Below are positions 46,401 to 54,917 of a stretch of DNA of 64,000 nt, piece by piece. The translations under genes and the position numbers were made by a program. The notes under the pieces were generated by a model that saw only the letters and a program-made list of their open reading frames with translations, had not been told where the DNA came from and ran no database searches. Origin of the DNA: CAVOHU01 sp963843385 (GTDB taxonomy: Bacteria; Acidobacteriota; Vicinamibacteria; Vicinamibacterales; JAKQTR01); contig CAWJJY010000009.1 of assembly GCA_963843385.1 (NCBI GenBank), forward strand, positions 1 to 64,000, read 5' to 3'. Numbering within the stretch: position 1 is the stretch's first letter; every line of letters begins with the position of its first letter.

Positions 46401-47150
46401 ATGTCCGGCCATTCAAAGTGGCACACCATCAAGCACAAGAAGGGCGCGGCCGACGCCAAGCGCGGGCGCGTCTTCACGCGGGTCATCAAGGAGATCACCG
46501 TTGCGGCCCGGGCCGGCGGCGGTGACCCCGACAGCAACCCTCGGCTGCGGACGATCATCGCCGAAGCCAAGGCCGCCAACATGCCGGCCGAGAACATCAA
46601 GCGGGCCATCCGGCGAGGCACCGGCGAGGAGCCGGGCGTTCAGTACGAGGAAGTCACCTACGAGGGCTACGGCCCGGGCGGCGCCGCGCTGCTCATCAAT
46701 ACGCTGACCGACAACAAGAACCGCACGGTCGGCGAGATGCGCCATCTCCTGGAGAAATACGGCGGCAACCTGGGTGAGGCGAACAGCGTGTCGTGGATGT
46801 TCGAGAAGAAGAGCTACGTCATCGTCGAGAAGACGAAGGCCACCGAGGACGCGCTGATGGCCGCCGTCCTCGATGCCGGCGCCGACGACCTTCGAGACGA
46901 CGGCGACAACTGGGAAGTGGTGAGCCCGCCCGAGACGCTGCAGGCCGTGAAGGACGCGCTCGCCGCGATCAAGGTCGAGCCCGAGTCGGCCCAGGTCGTG
47001 ATGCTCCCGAAGAACTACGTCTCGCTCGAGGGCAGAGCCGCGCAAAGCATGTTGAAGCTGATGGATTTGATCGAAGACCACGACGACGTGCAGCACGTGT
47101 GGTCGAATTGCGACATCGACGAGAAGGAGATCGAGGCGTCTCTCGCGTGA
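46401..47150 (+). CDS. yebC: YebC/PmpR family regulatory protein
   Basis: 249 residues, full family length; members act as transcription regulators or translation factors that relieve ribosome stalling. N-terminal SGHSKWHTIKHKKGAADAKRG, FTRVIKEITVAAR, and AKAANMPAENIKRAIRRGTGE are diagnostic; central YEGYGPGGAALLI and the third domain AQVVMLPKNYVSL are present. It is first in an operon in which every following gene overlaps its neighbour. ATG 46401 follows a weak gttggag. Confidence 0.95.
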   Translation: MSGHSKWHTIKHKKGAADAKRGRVFTRVIKEITVAARAGGGDPDSNPRLRTIIAEAKAANMPAENIKRAIRRGTGEEPGVQYEEVTYEGYGPGGAALLINTLTDNKNRTVGEMRHLLEKYGGNLGEANSVSWMFEKKSYVIVEKTKATEDALMAAVLDAGADDLRDDGDNWEVVSPPETLQAVKDALAAIKVEPESAQVVMLPKNYVSLEGRAAQSMLKLMDLIEDHDDVQHVWSNCDIDEKEIEASLA

Positions 47151-47692
47151 GAGTGTTCGGCATCGATCCCGGCTCCGAACGCACCGGTTACGGCTGCATC
47201 GACACCGACGGCAGCCGTCATTCTCTGGTTGTCTGCGGGGCCATCGCGACCCCGCCTCGGGCCGAGTTCCCGGACAAGCTCCTGACCATCTATCGCGCGC
47301 TCTGCCGGCTGCTCGCCGAGTGCCGGCCCGACTCGGTCGCCGTCGAGAACCTCTTCTACGCCGTCAACGTGCGCAGCGCGCTCAAGCTCGGCCACGCGCG
47401 CGGGGTTGCGCTGCTGGCGGCTGCCGAAGGCGGCTACCCGATCGCCGAGTACGCCCCGGCTGAAATCAAGCGCGCGGTGGTCGGGTACGGCCGCGCCGAG
47501 AAGCACCAGGTGCAGGAAATGGTACGTCTGCTGCTCGGCCTGGCTGTGGCGCCCGAACCCGACGACGCGGCCGATGCGCTGGCCGTGGCGATCTGCCATG
47601 TCCACACGCGCGGCAGTCTCGCGGCCGAGGTGTCCGAGGCGGTCCCGCGCTCGCGGAAGCTGCCCCGAAGCTGGCGCGAGTACCGGCCATGA
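47147..47692 (+). CDS. ruvC: Holliday junction resolvase RuvC
   Basis: An endonuclease that cuts Holliday junctions symmetrically. GTG start overlaps the yebC stop (GTGA). Catalytic acidic residues: FGIDPGSERTGYG (Asp), VAVENLFYAVN (Glu) and DDAADALAVAICH (two Asp). 181 residues, normal length. Confidence 0.95.
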   Translation: MRVFGIDPGSERTGYGCIDTDGSRHSLVVCGAIATPPRAEFPDKLLTIYRALCRLLAECRPDSVAVENLFYAVNVRSALKLGHARGVALLAAAEGGYPIAEYAPAEIKRAVVGYGRAEKHQVQEMVRLLLGLAVAPEPDDAADALAVAICHVHTRGSLAAEVSEAVPRSRKLPRSWREYRP

Positions 47693-48300
47693 TCGCGTTC
47701 CTCCGCGGCCGGATTCTCGAGAAGCAGCCCAACCGGCTCATCCTGGACGTGCAGGGCGTCGGCTACGACGTCGCGATGCCGTTGTCCACCTTCTACCGGC
47801 TCGGTGAAGCTGGCGCGGAGGTCGCGCTGCACATTCACACGCATGTCCGCGAGGATGCACTCGCGCTGTTCGGCTTCGCCTCGCCCCTCGAGCTGCTGAT
47901 CTTCGAGCGGCTCATCGGCATCAGCGGTATCGGCCCGAAAGTCGCGCTCGCCGTGCTGTCCGGCATCGAGCCGCCGGACCTGGTGCGGGCGGTGCAGGCC
48001 AGCGACGTGGCGCGCCTGACCTCGATTCCGGGCGTCGGCAAGAAGACCGCCGAGCGCATCCTCCTCGAACTTCGCGATCGCCTTCCGATCGGCGTGCTGG
48101 CACCCCGGGATGAAGCCGCCCTGGCCTCGGGAGACGAAGGCGAAGATTTGCGGCGCGACCTGCTCTCGGCGCTTGGGAACCTGGGGTATCATCGACTACT
48201 TGCAGAGAAAGCGGTCGACGCCGCGCTCAAGCGCATCGAGACCCCTACCGTTGAAGAAGCCCTCAGGCAGGCGTTGCGCGAGCTGGCCCGGATTCGGTAA
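47689..48300 (+). CDS. ruvA: Holliday junction branch migration protein RuvA
   Basis: A DNA-binding tetramer that loads RuvB on Holliday junctions. N-terminal OB fold (MIAFLRGRILEKQPNRLIL, GVGYDVAMPLSTF), tandem HhH motifs (LIGISGIGPKVALAVLSG and TSIPGVGKKTAERILLEL), a linker, and domain III at the C-terminus (DLLSALGNLGY). The start overlaps ruvC by ATGA. Confidence 0.95.
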   Translation: MIAFLRGRILEKQPNRLILDVQGVGYDVAMPLSTFYRLGEAGAEVALHIHTHVREDALALFGFASPLELLIFERLIGISGIGPKVALAVLSGIEPPDLVRAVQASDVARLTSIPGVGKKTAERILLELRDRLPIGVLAPRDEAALASGDEGEDLRRDLLSALGNLGYHRLLAEKAVDAALKRIETPTVEEALRQALRELARIR

Positions 48301-49319
48301 TGGCTGATCCACGAGTCGTGACACCGGCGCGCGTCGACGACGACGCGCAATACGAGGCGGGGCTGCGCCCGCGGACGCTGGACGAGTACATCGGCCAGGA
48401 CAAGGTTCGCGACAACCTCCTCGTGTCCATCACAGCCGCGCGCCAGCGGAACGAGGCGCTCGACCACGTCCTGCTCTACGGTCCGCCCGGCCTCGGCAAG
48501 ACGACCCTCGCGCTGGTCATCGCGAACGAACTCCACTCGCCGGTCCGCGCGACGTCGGGACCCGTGATGGAAAAGCCGGGCGACCTCGCCGCCATGCTGA
48601 CCAATCTCAAGGAGCGCGAGGTCCTCTTCATCGACGAGATCCACCGCATGGCGCCGGCGATCGAGGAGATTCTCTATCCCGCGCTCGAGGACTACGAGCT
48701 GGACATCGTGATCGGCCAGGGTCCCGCGGCGCGATCGGTGAAGGTGCCGCTCCAGAAGTTCACGCTGATCGGATCCACCACGCGGGCCGGCCTGCTGACG
48801 GCCCCCTTGCGCAGCCGGTTCGGGATCGTGCATCGCCTCGACTTCTACCGCGAGTCGGACATCGAAGAGATCGTCAGGCGATCGGCGCGAATCCTCGGCG
48901 TGCCGATCAGCGGGGAAGCGGCGGCGGAGATTGCCCGGCGATCTCGGGGCACGCCCCGCATCACCAACCGGCTGCTGCGGCGGATTCGCGACTTCGCGCA
49001 GGTCCGCGCCAATGGCGAGATCACGACCGAGGTCACCCGGGCGGCGCTGACCATGCTCGAGGTGGACGAGCACGGGTTCGACGAGATCGACCGCCGCCTG
49101 CTGCGCACGATCATCGACAAGTTCGGCGGAGGGCCCGTCGGGGTGAACACCCTGGCGGCGGCCCTGAGTGAAGAGAAAGACGCCATCGAGGACATCTACG
49201 AGCCGTTCCTCCTCCAGATTGGATTCCTCGATCGTACGCCGCGCGGGCGGGTCGCGACGCCTCGCGCGTACGAATACTTCGGCCTGCCGGCCCCAGGAAG
49301 GGATACTCGACTGTGGTGA
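48300..49319 (+). CDS. ruvB: Holliday junction ATPase RuvB
   Basis: Hexameric AAA+ motor for branch migration. RPRTLDEYIGQDKVRDNL, Walker A YGPPGLGKTTLA, Walker B FIDEIHRMAPAIEE, sensor GSTTRAGLLTAPLRSRFGI and C-terminal winged helix (FLDRTPRGRVATPRAYEYF). 339 residues, standard length. The ATG overlaps the ruvA stop (TAATG). Confidence 0.96.
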   Translation: MADPRVVTPARVDDDAQYEAGLRPRTLDEYIGQDKVRDNLLVSITAARQRNEALDHVLLYGPPGLGKTTLALVIANELHSPVRATSGPVMEKPGDLAAMLTNLKEREVLFIDEIHRMAPAIEEILYPALEDYELDIVIGQGPAARSVKVPLQKFTLIGSTTRAGLLTAPLRSRFGIVHRLDFYRESDIEEIVRRSARILGVPISGEAAAEIARRSRGTPRITNRLLRRIRDFAQVRANGEITTEVTRAALTMLEVDEHGFDEIDRRLLRTIIDKFGGGPVGVNTLAAALSEEKDAIEDIYEPFLLQIGFLDRTPRGRVATPRAYEYFGLPAPGRDTRLW

Positions 49320-50317
49320 CTCCTGTTGTTCGCCCGACGCGCATCGCGTCGCTGGCCACCTACACCCCGCCTCGCATCCTGACCAACCAGGACCTGACCA
49401 AGCTGGTCGAGACCACCGACGAGTGGATCCTCCAGCGGACCGGGATTCATACGCGCCACATCGTGGACAAGGGCGTCGCGACCTCGGACCTGAGCAAGGA
49501 AGCGGCGTTGCTGGCGATCGAGCGCGCCGGCCTCACGCCCGCGGACATCGGGGTCATCGTCGTCGGGACGGTGACACCCGACATGATGTTCCCCAACGTC
49601 GCCTGCATGCTCCAGCACAAGATCGGCGCGAAAAACGCGTGGGGATTCGACGTGTCGGCTGCGTGCTCCGGGTTCACCTTCTCGCTCGCCGTCGGCAGCC
49701 AGCTCGTCGCCTCCGGCCGTCACGAGCACGCGCTCGTGGTCGGGGCGGACGTGATGTCGAGCATCGTCGACTACACCGATCGAACGACGTGCGTGCTGTT
49801 CGGCGACGGGGCGGGCGCGGTGGTGGTGTCGCCGGCGGTGGAAGACGGGCTGGAGATCATCGGGTACGAACACGAGGTCGACGGCAACAACGCCGAGGCG
49901 CTGCGGATGCCGGGCGGAGGAAGCCTCTACCCGGCTTCGCACGAGACGGTCGACCAGCGGATGCACTTCATCAAGCAGGACGGGCAGATCGTCTTCAAGT
50001 TCGCCGTCCGTAAGACGGAGGAGATCTGCCGCCGCGTGCTAGAGAAGCACAACGTGACGCCGGAGCAGGTGGACCTGTTCGTGTCGCACCAGGCGAATCG
50101 CCGGATCATCACCTCGGCGGCCGACCGCCTCGGGTTCCCCGAGAGCAAGGTCATGCTCAACATCGCGCGCTACGGCAACACAACGGCAGCGACTATTCCT
50201 CTGGCTCTCCAGGATGCGGTCGATGAAGGACGCCTCAAGAAGGGCGACCTCGTGCTGCTCGCCTCGGTGGGGGCAGGATTCACCGTCGGGTCGGTGCTGC
50301 TGCGGTGGGCATGTTAG
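49313..50317 (+). CDS. fabH: beta-ketoacyl-ACP synthase III
   Basis: Starts fatty acid synthesis by condensing acetyl-CoA (or another acyl-CoA) with malonyl-ACP. The catalytic triad is visible: Cys in GFDVSAACSGFTFSLA, His in LFVSHQANRRII, Asn in IARYGNTTAATIP. RTGIHTRHI and VIVVGTVTPD are family positions. GTG 49313 overlaps the ruvB stop; GTG 49316 is also possible. Coupling of fabH to ruvB is unusual outside this lineage. Confidence 0.93.
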   Translation: MVTPVVRPTRIASLATYTPPRILTNQDLTKLVETTDEWILQRTGIHTRHIVDKGVATSDLSKEAALLAIERAGLTPADIGVIVVGTVTPDMMFPNVACMLQHKIGAKNAWGFDVSAACSGFTFSLAVGSQLVASGRHEHALVVGADVMSSIVDYTDRTTCVLFGDGAGAVVVSPAVEDGLEIIGYEHEVDGNNAEALRMPGGGSLYPASHETVDQRMHFIKQDGQIVFKFAVRKTEEICRRVLEKHNVTPEQVDLFVSHQANRRIITSAADRLGFPESKVMLNIARYGNTTAATIPLALQDAVDEGRLKKGDLVLLASVGAGFTVGSVLLRWAC

Positions 50318-50329
50318 GCGGACTCCTTC

Positions 50330-50500
50330 AGGCTGGCGGCTGGCGGCTCGCGGCTTGAGACTTGAGGTTTGAGACTTAAGGTTTACGGCGCGGCATCGCG
50401 CACGCGGGAAAGCGGCGGCGAGTCGCCATTCTGAGTCCGGCGCCCTTGGCCTTGAGCCTTAAGCCCCAGGCCCCAAGCCTCGAGCCACGGGCCCGAGCCT
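50330..50500. repeat. two low-complexity tracts between fabH and queA
   Basis: 50330-50384 is built from ggctggcggc and cttgagacttgaggtttgag units; 50446-50490 is built from cttgagccttaagcc and ccccaggccccaagcc units. The second tract is close to the reverse complement of sequences at 51.6 and 58.9 kb (gcttggggctcgggg). Confidence 0.65.
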
Positions 50501-50535
50501 GATCCTGGTGTCGAACCCCGTGCCGAGAAACCCCC

Positions 50536-51582
50536 GTGCTGGTTTCTGACTTCACCTTCGAACTGCCGCCCGATCTCATCGCCCAGTACCCGCCCGCCGA
50601 GCGCGGAACTTCGCGACTGCTCGTGCTGACGCGCAGCACCGGCGCGATCGAACACACCTCGATTGCCTCGCTTCCTCGGCATCTCGCTCGCGGCGATCTG
50701 CTCGTGCTCAACGACACGCGGGTGTTTCCTGCGCGCCTGCTGGGGCGCCGGCTGCCGGGCGGGGGCGACGTCGAATGCCTGCTGGTGGCGAGGACGGCCG
50801 AGGATCGCTGGGAAGCGCTGGTCCATCCAGGACAGCGGCTCAAGCCCGGGCGGCAGGTGGTGTTCGAGCGCGGCCCGCACACGTTGCACGGCGAGATCCT
50901 GGAACAGCGATTCGGCGGACGGCGCGAAGTCCGGCTCTGGTCGACGGGTTCGCCGAGCGTGCCGGACCTCATAGAGGCGATCGGACACGTGCCCTTGCCT
51001 CCCTACATCAAGCGCCCCGACCTTGATTTCGACCGCGAGCGCTACCAGACGGTGTACGCCCGCGAACCGGGATCGATCGCGGCGCCGACCGCAGGCCTCC
51101 ACTTCACGCAGGCACTGCTCGAGGGGCTCGACCGGGCCGGCATCGAGCGGACCGACATCACCCTCCATGTCGGGTACGGCACCTTCAAGCCCGTCCGCGC
51201 AACCGAGGTCGAGGACCACGTCGTCGAAACGGAAACCTACTCGATCAGCGAGGCCGCCGCAGGGCAGATCAACGCGGCGCTCGCAGAAGGCCGCCGCGTC
51301 GTGTCGGTCGGGACGACGACGACCCGCGCCCTCGAGAGCGCGGCCGCGCGGGGCGGCGGGCGCGTCGCCGCAGGCCCATCGTCCACAGATCTGTTCATCA
51401 GGCCCGGTCACAAGTTCCTGGCCGTGGGAAGCCTGATGACCAACTTCCACCTGCCGTGTTCCTCGCTGCTGATCCTGGTCGCGTCATTCGCGGGCCGCGA
51501 GACCATCCTGCGCGCTTACGGCGAAGCCGTCGCAGAACGCTACCGCTTCTACAGCTATGGCGACGCGATGCTTATCGTGTAA
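50536..51582 (+). CDS. queA: S-adenosylmethionine:tRNA ribosyltransferase-isomerase
   Basis: Adds the epoxycyclopentanediol precursor ring in queuosine synthesis using the ribose of SAM. Full-length 348 residues: DFTFELPPDLIAQYPPAERG, LLVLNDTRVFPARLLG, GHVPLPPYIKR, QTVYAREPGSIAAPTAGLHFT and C-terminal TNFHLPCSSLLILVASFAG. It stands alone; no tgt follows. The start at 50536 is a GTG. Confidence 0.95.
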   Translation: MLVSDFTFELPPDLIAQYPPAERGTSRLLVLTRSTGAIEHTSIASLPRHLARGDLLVLNDTRVFPARLLGRRLPGGGDVECLLVARTAEDRWEALVHPGQRLKPGRQVVFERGPHTLHGEILEQRFGGRREVRLWSTGSPSVPDLIEAIGHVPLPPYIKRPDLDFDRERYQTVYAREPGSIAAPTAGLHFTQALLEGLDRAGIERTDITLHVGYGTFKPVRATEVEDHVVETETYSISEAAAGQINAALAEGRRVVSVGTTTTRALESAAARGGGRVAAGPSSTDLFIRPGHKFLAVGSLMTNFHLPCSSLLILVASFAGRETILRAYGEAVAERYRFYSYGDAMLIV

Positions 51583-51863
51583 TGACTTCCCGGCTTGGGG
51601 CTCGGGGCTTGGGGCTTGGGGCTGGGCGGCCCTCAAGGCCCTCCGCTTCGGTTCGACCCCGCTCACACGGGGCACTGACGTGGCCTTGACCGACGCCGTC
51701 GCCCCGTGCGGAGGAGCGGCTACGACGACCGGCTGGGTGTTACCCATGTAGCCGGTCTAGTTTGTTACCGATGTTTTCGGTTGCACCGGGGCATAGGGCA
51801 TGGGGCTGGAGGCCCGGCACGCCGTTAGGCTGCAGGCGGGATACGATCGTCCGAAGCGACTGC
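51583..51863. other. intergenic with G-rich repeat and possible IS-end remnant
   Basis: Contains gcttggggctcggggcttgg-type units (51594-51628), a CCCCG-ctcaca-CGGGG hairpin near 51657-51672, and two TGTTACC(C/G)ATGT copies at 51738-51749 and 51763-51774. No ORF is recognised. Confidence 0.5.
51738..51774 (+). repeat. two TGTTACCSATGT copies, possible IS terminus remnant
   Basis: tgttacccatgt and tgttaccgatgt are spaced by 25 bases start to start. Repeated short motifs like this occur at ends of some IS21/IS481-type elements, but no transposase is nearby. Confidence 0.3.
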
Positions 51864-52292
51864 CAGCCTGGGGATGCAGATTTCGCGCGATCGTGGTGAG
51901 TGAACGGGGACATCTGAGCGGAAGGCATCGCGTTCGCGTGACAGGCCGCCAGCCTCCGGCCGCCTGTCTCCAGCCTGGGGTGGCAGCGCTCGGCTCGATA
52001 GTCGTGAGTGAACAAGGGCGACCGCGCGGTGAGCACCGTGTTCGCGGGCGAGGCCGCCAGCCTCCGGCCGCCTGTCTCCAGCCTGGTGTGGCAGCGCTCG
52101 GCTCGATCGTCGTGAGTGAACAAGGGCGACCGTGCGGAGAGAACCGTGTTCGCGGGCGAGGCCGCTTGCCGCTCGCCTCCAGGCGCCGGCCCGAAGAACT
52201 CGGAATTCGTCGCGATCGTCGTGGACGAGGCCGTATCGGCGGCCAGCAAGCTGCTCGCGTGACAGGCCGCCAGCCTCCAGCCTCCAGCCTGT
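51864..52292 (+). repeat. tandem repeat array, four degenerate ~108-bp units
   Basis: Units begin at cagcctgg: 51864, 51971, 52079, and a divergent one near 52180. Units 2 and 3 are nearly identical: tggcagcgctcggctcgat, gtcgtgagtgaacaagggcg, accgtgttcgcgggcgaggc, then the ccgccagcctcc-ggccgcctgtctc block that is the window-wide intergenic repeat. The array stops 30 bases before the VIT1 gene. The frame is open on the minus strand but the translation (WRQAAGGWRP repeats) looks non-biological. Confidence 0.8.
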
Positions 52293-52323
52293 CGTGAATC
52301 GGCTGACCTGAAAGGTGTCGAAG

Positions 52324-53019
52324 ATGCCGCACACTCCCCACATCGAGGCTCACTTCACCGCCGGAGAAACCGTTCGCGACATCGTCATCGGCATGTCCGA
52401 CGGCCTCACCGTGCCCTTCGCGCTGGCAGCCGGCCTGTCGGGCGCGGTCGTGGCGACCCAGGTCGTGGTCACGGCCGGGCTGGCGGAGGTGGCCGCCGGG
52501 TCGATCGCGATGGGGCTGGGCGGCTATCTCGCCGCGCGCAGCGACGCCGAGCACTACGAGTCGGAGCGCCGGCGCGAGGAGGAGGAAGTCGTCAGGATTC
52601 CAGACAGGGAGATGGCGGAGATCGTCGAGATTTTCCAGACCTACGACATCACCCCCGAGGAGAGCGACGCGGTCGTCCTGGCCCTGAAGAACAAACCCAG
52701 GGCGTGGGTGGACTTCATGATGCGGTTCGAGCTCGGCCTCGAGAAGCCCGACCCGAAGCGTGCGCTGACGAGCGCCTTGACCATCGCCGGCGCGTACATC
52801 GCCGGCGGGATGATCCCGCTGGCGCCCTACATGATCGAGCCGACCGTGGCCTCGGCGCTGCCCATCTCGGTGGCCGTGACGGCGGTTGCCCTCGCGGTGT
52901 TCGGGTATGTGAAGGGACGCTTCACCGGCGCCCATGCGCTGCGAAGTGCATTGCAGACCACTGTGATCGGAGGTTTGGCCGCCGCCGCCGCCTTCGCTAT
53001 TGCCCGGGCGATTGGGTAA
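52324..53019 (+). CDS. VIT1/CCC1 family Fe/Mn transporter
   Basis: A membrane iron/manganese transporter of the vacuolar iron transporter family, 231 residues, five predicted helices. N-terminal RDIVIGMSDGLTVPFALAAG and VAAGSIAMGLGGYLAARSDAEHYESER are diagnostic (TM1-TM2 and the start of the acidic cytoplasmic metal-binding domain). The cytoplasmic helices are Glu-rich (RREEEEVVRIP, AEIVEIFQTYDITPEES). ATG 52324 has AAAGG eight bases upstream; GTG 52315 is an alternative. Confidence 0.9.
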   Translation: MPHTPHIEAHFTAGETVRDIVIGMSDGLTVPFALAAGLSGAVVATQVVVTAGLAEVAAGSIAMGLGGYLAARSDAEHYESERRREEEEVVRIPDREMAEIVEIFQTYDITPEESDAVVLALKNKPRAWVDFMMRFELGLEKPDPKRALTSALTIAGAYIAGGMIPLAPYMIEPTVASALPISVAVTAVALAVFGYVKGRFTGAHALRSALQTTVIGGLAAAAAFAIARAIG

Positions 53020-53146
53020 ACTAGTTAGTGGAGCCATTCCGGGGAAACCCAGCCAGCGAATCCCCATGCGAGTACCTGTCTGTGCGCTGTTGTGATGTGC
53101 TGGTCAGCGACCTGGTGTCCGGGCGGCCGGACTTGAAGGAGCGGTC

Positions 53147-53944
53147 ATGCCGGTTCGGGTACGACTCGTCCACTGGAACGCGGCCGAGGCGTGGCCGCGC
53201 GTCGAGCAATTGAGTGCCGCGGGATACGACGTCGACTACGACGCCGATACCGAGCTGGTGATGCAGTCCCTGAAGGCGAGCACGCCGTCGGCCGTCGTGA
53301 TCGACCTGAGCCACGCCCCGTCGCACGGCACCGAGGTGGCGCTGCAATTCCGGCAGCGCAGGTCCACGCGCCAGGTCCCGCTGGTCTTCGTCGACGGCGA
53401 GCCCGACAAGGTCGCGAAAGTCGAGAAGGTGCTGCCCGACGCCGTCTTCACCGGCTGGAGCCGGATTCGCACGGCTCTTCGAAGTGCGATCGCGAACCCT
53501 CCCCAGACGCCCGTCGTCCCGGAATCGGTCCTGGCGGGCTATTCCGGGACACCGCTGCCCAAGAAGCTCGGCATTGCGGCCGGTTCAGCCGTGGTGCTGG
53601 TTGACGCGCCGGTGGGCTTCGAGCGGACGCTGGGGCACCTGCCTGACGGTGTGAGCATCTGCCGGAAGAACTGCGGAACGCGTGACCTGACGTTGTGGTT
53701 CGTCAACTCGCTGGCCGGGCTGCAGCGCGGAATCACGTGGATGTCGGTCGCCGTCGGCGCGGGCAGCCTCTGGATCGTGTGGCCCAAGAAGACGTCGAAG
53801 CTCGCCTCGGACCTGGGCGAACCCGATGTGCGCCGCGTCGGCCTCGACGCGGGCCTGGTGGACTACAAGGTGTGCGCGGTCGACGACACCTGGTCCGGGT
53901 TGAAATTCACCCGGCGCAAGGCGGAAAAACTGCGCCAGCAATAA
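53147..53944 (+). CDS. receiver-like domain fused to DUF3052
   Basis: 265 residues, two parts. Residues 1-115 look like a degenerate CheY-type receiver (VRLVHWNAAEAWPRVEQL, SAVVIDLSHAPSHGTEVA with a central Asp, VPLVFVDGEPDKV), lacking the usual acidic pair and the switch Thr/Lys. Residues ~125-265 match DUF3052: AGYSGTPLPKKLGIAAGS, LPDGVSICRKN, DLTLWFVNS, LWIVWPKKTSKLASDL and KVCAVDDTWSGLKFTRRK. ATG 53147 has AAGGAG five bases upstream. The function is unknown; the receiver half may be a non-phosphorylated protein-interaction domain. Confidence 0.7.
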   Translation: MPVRVRLVHWNAAEAWPRVEQLSAAGYDVDYDADTELVMQSLKASTPSAVVIDLSHAPSHGTEVALQFRQRRSTRQVPLVFVDGEPDKVAKVEKVLPDAVFTGWSRIRTALRSAIANPPQTPVVPESVLAGYSGTPLPKKLGIAAGSAVVLVDAPVGFERTLGHLPDGVSICRKNCGTRDLTLWFVNSLAGLQRGITWMSVAVGAGSLWIVWPKKTSKLASDLGEPDVRRVGLDAGLVDYKVCAVDDTWSGLKFTRRKAEKLRQQ

Positions 53945-53969
53945 CGGGCGCCAGCGCGGGGAGCGGTCC

Positions 53970-54917
53970 GTGCCCTTTCCCTACGACGAGTTCGATCTCT
54001 CTGGCGTCCGCACTTATCCCCTGGCCTCGCGATCGAGCAAGGCCAACCTCGCCGACTTCGCCACCCCGTATCGCAAGGGGGCAGGCCTGGGGAGTCTTCT
54101 CGACGGGCTGCCGAACATGCTGGGCGCGGCCGATTTCCGCGCCGTCGTTCGCGCCATCACCGCGGCCAGGTCGTCGGGGGGAGGCGTCATCTGGGGCTTC
54201 GGCGCGCACGTCCTCAAGACCGGCCTCTCTCCGATCCTCGTCGACCTGGCTGAACGCGGCTTCGTGTCGGCCTTCGCCACCAACGGCGCCGGCATCATCC
54301 ACGACTTCGAGATCGCGCTCGCCGGGTCGACCTCCGAAGAGGTGGACGAAGCCCTCGGGCCCGGGCGGTTCGGGATGGCGGAGGAGACGGGAACCCTGCT
54401 CAATCGCGCGATTAACTCGGGAGTGGCTGCCGGCCTCGGCATCGGGCAGGCGGTGGGGCGCTATCTCCTCGAATCTCGCGCGCCGCACGCCGGACTGAGC
54501 ATCGCCGCCACCTCCACGAGGCTCGGGATTCCGCTCACCGCGCACGTGGCGCTCGGCACCGACGTCATCCACATGCACCCCGCGGCCTCGGGCAGCGCGC
54601 TCGGCGAGGGCAGCCTGCGCGACTTCCGCTACTTCGTCTCGAATGTCGCCCGACTCGACCACGGCGTGTATCTCAACTGCGGTTCGGCCGTCGTCCTGCC
54701 CGAGGTGTTTCTCAAGGCCGTGGCCCTCGCCCGCAACCGCGGCATTGCGCTCACGGGCTTGACGACGGTGAACATCGACTTCATGCGGATGTACCGGCCG
54801 CAGACCAACGTGGTGACGAGGCCGCCGGCCGGCACGGGCGGCCGGGGCTACAACCTCGTCGGCCATCACGAGATCCTGATCCCGCTGCTGGCCGCCGCGC
54901 TTATTGAAGAGACATGA
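53970..54917 (+). CDS. conserved protein, distantly deoxyhypusine synthase-like
   Basis: 315 residues, no firm assignment. Features: GGGVIWGFGAHVLKTGLSPI, FVSAFATNGAGIIHDFEIAL, ALAGSTSEEVDEAL, GRFGMAEETG and VYLNCGSAVVLPEVFLKAVA. The pattern of a Rossmann-like core with a TNGAxxxHD segment recalls the GAN-x-HD region of archaeal deoxyhypusine synthase-like proteins, but the catalytic lysine region is not recognised. GTG 53970 follows ggggagcg. It starts 25 bases after the DUF3052 gene and is likely cotranscribed. Confidence 0.6.
   Translation: MPFPYDEFDLSGVRTYPLASRSSKANLADFATPYRKGAGLGSLLDGLPNMLGAADFRAVVRAITAARSSGGGVIWGFGAHVLKTGLSPILVDLAERGFVSAFATNGAGIIHDFEIALAGSTSEEVDEALGPGRFGMAEETGTLLNRAINSGVAAGLGIGQAVGRYLLESRAPHAGLSIAATSTRLGIPLTAHVALGTDVIHMHPAASGSALGEGSLRDFRYFVSNVARLDHGVYLNCGSAVVLPEVFLKAVALARNRGIALTGLTTVNIDFMRMYRPQTNVVTRPPAGTGGRGYNLVGHHEILIPLLAAALIEET

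Noticed and set aside
51864..52292. CRISPR array
   Set aside because: Unit length of ~108 bp with no alternation of short constant repeats and unique spacers, and no cas genes.
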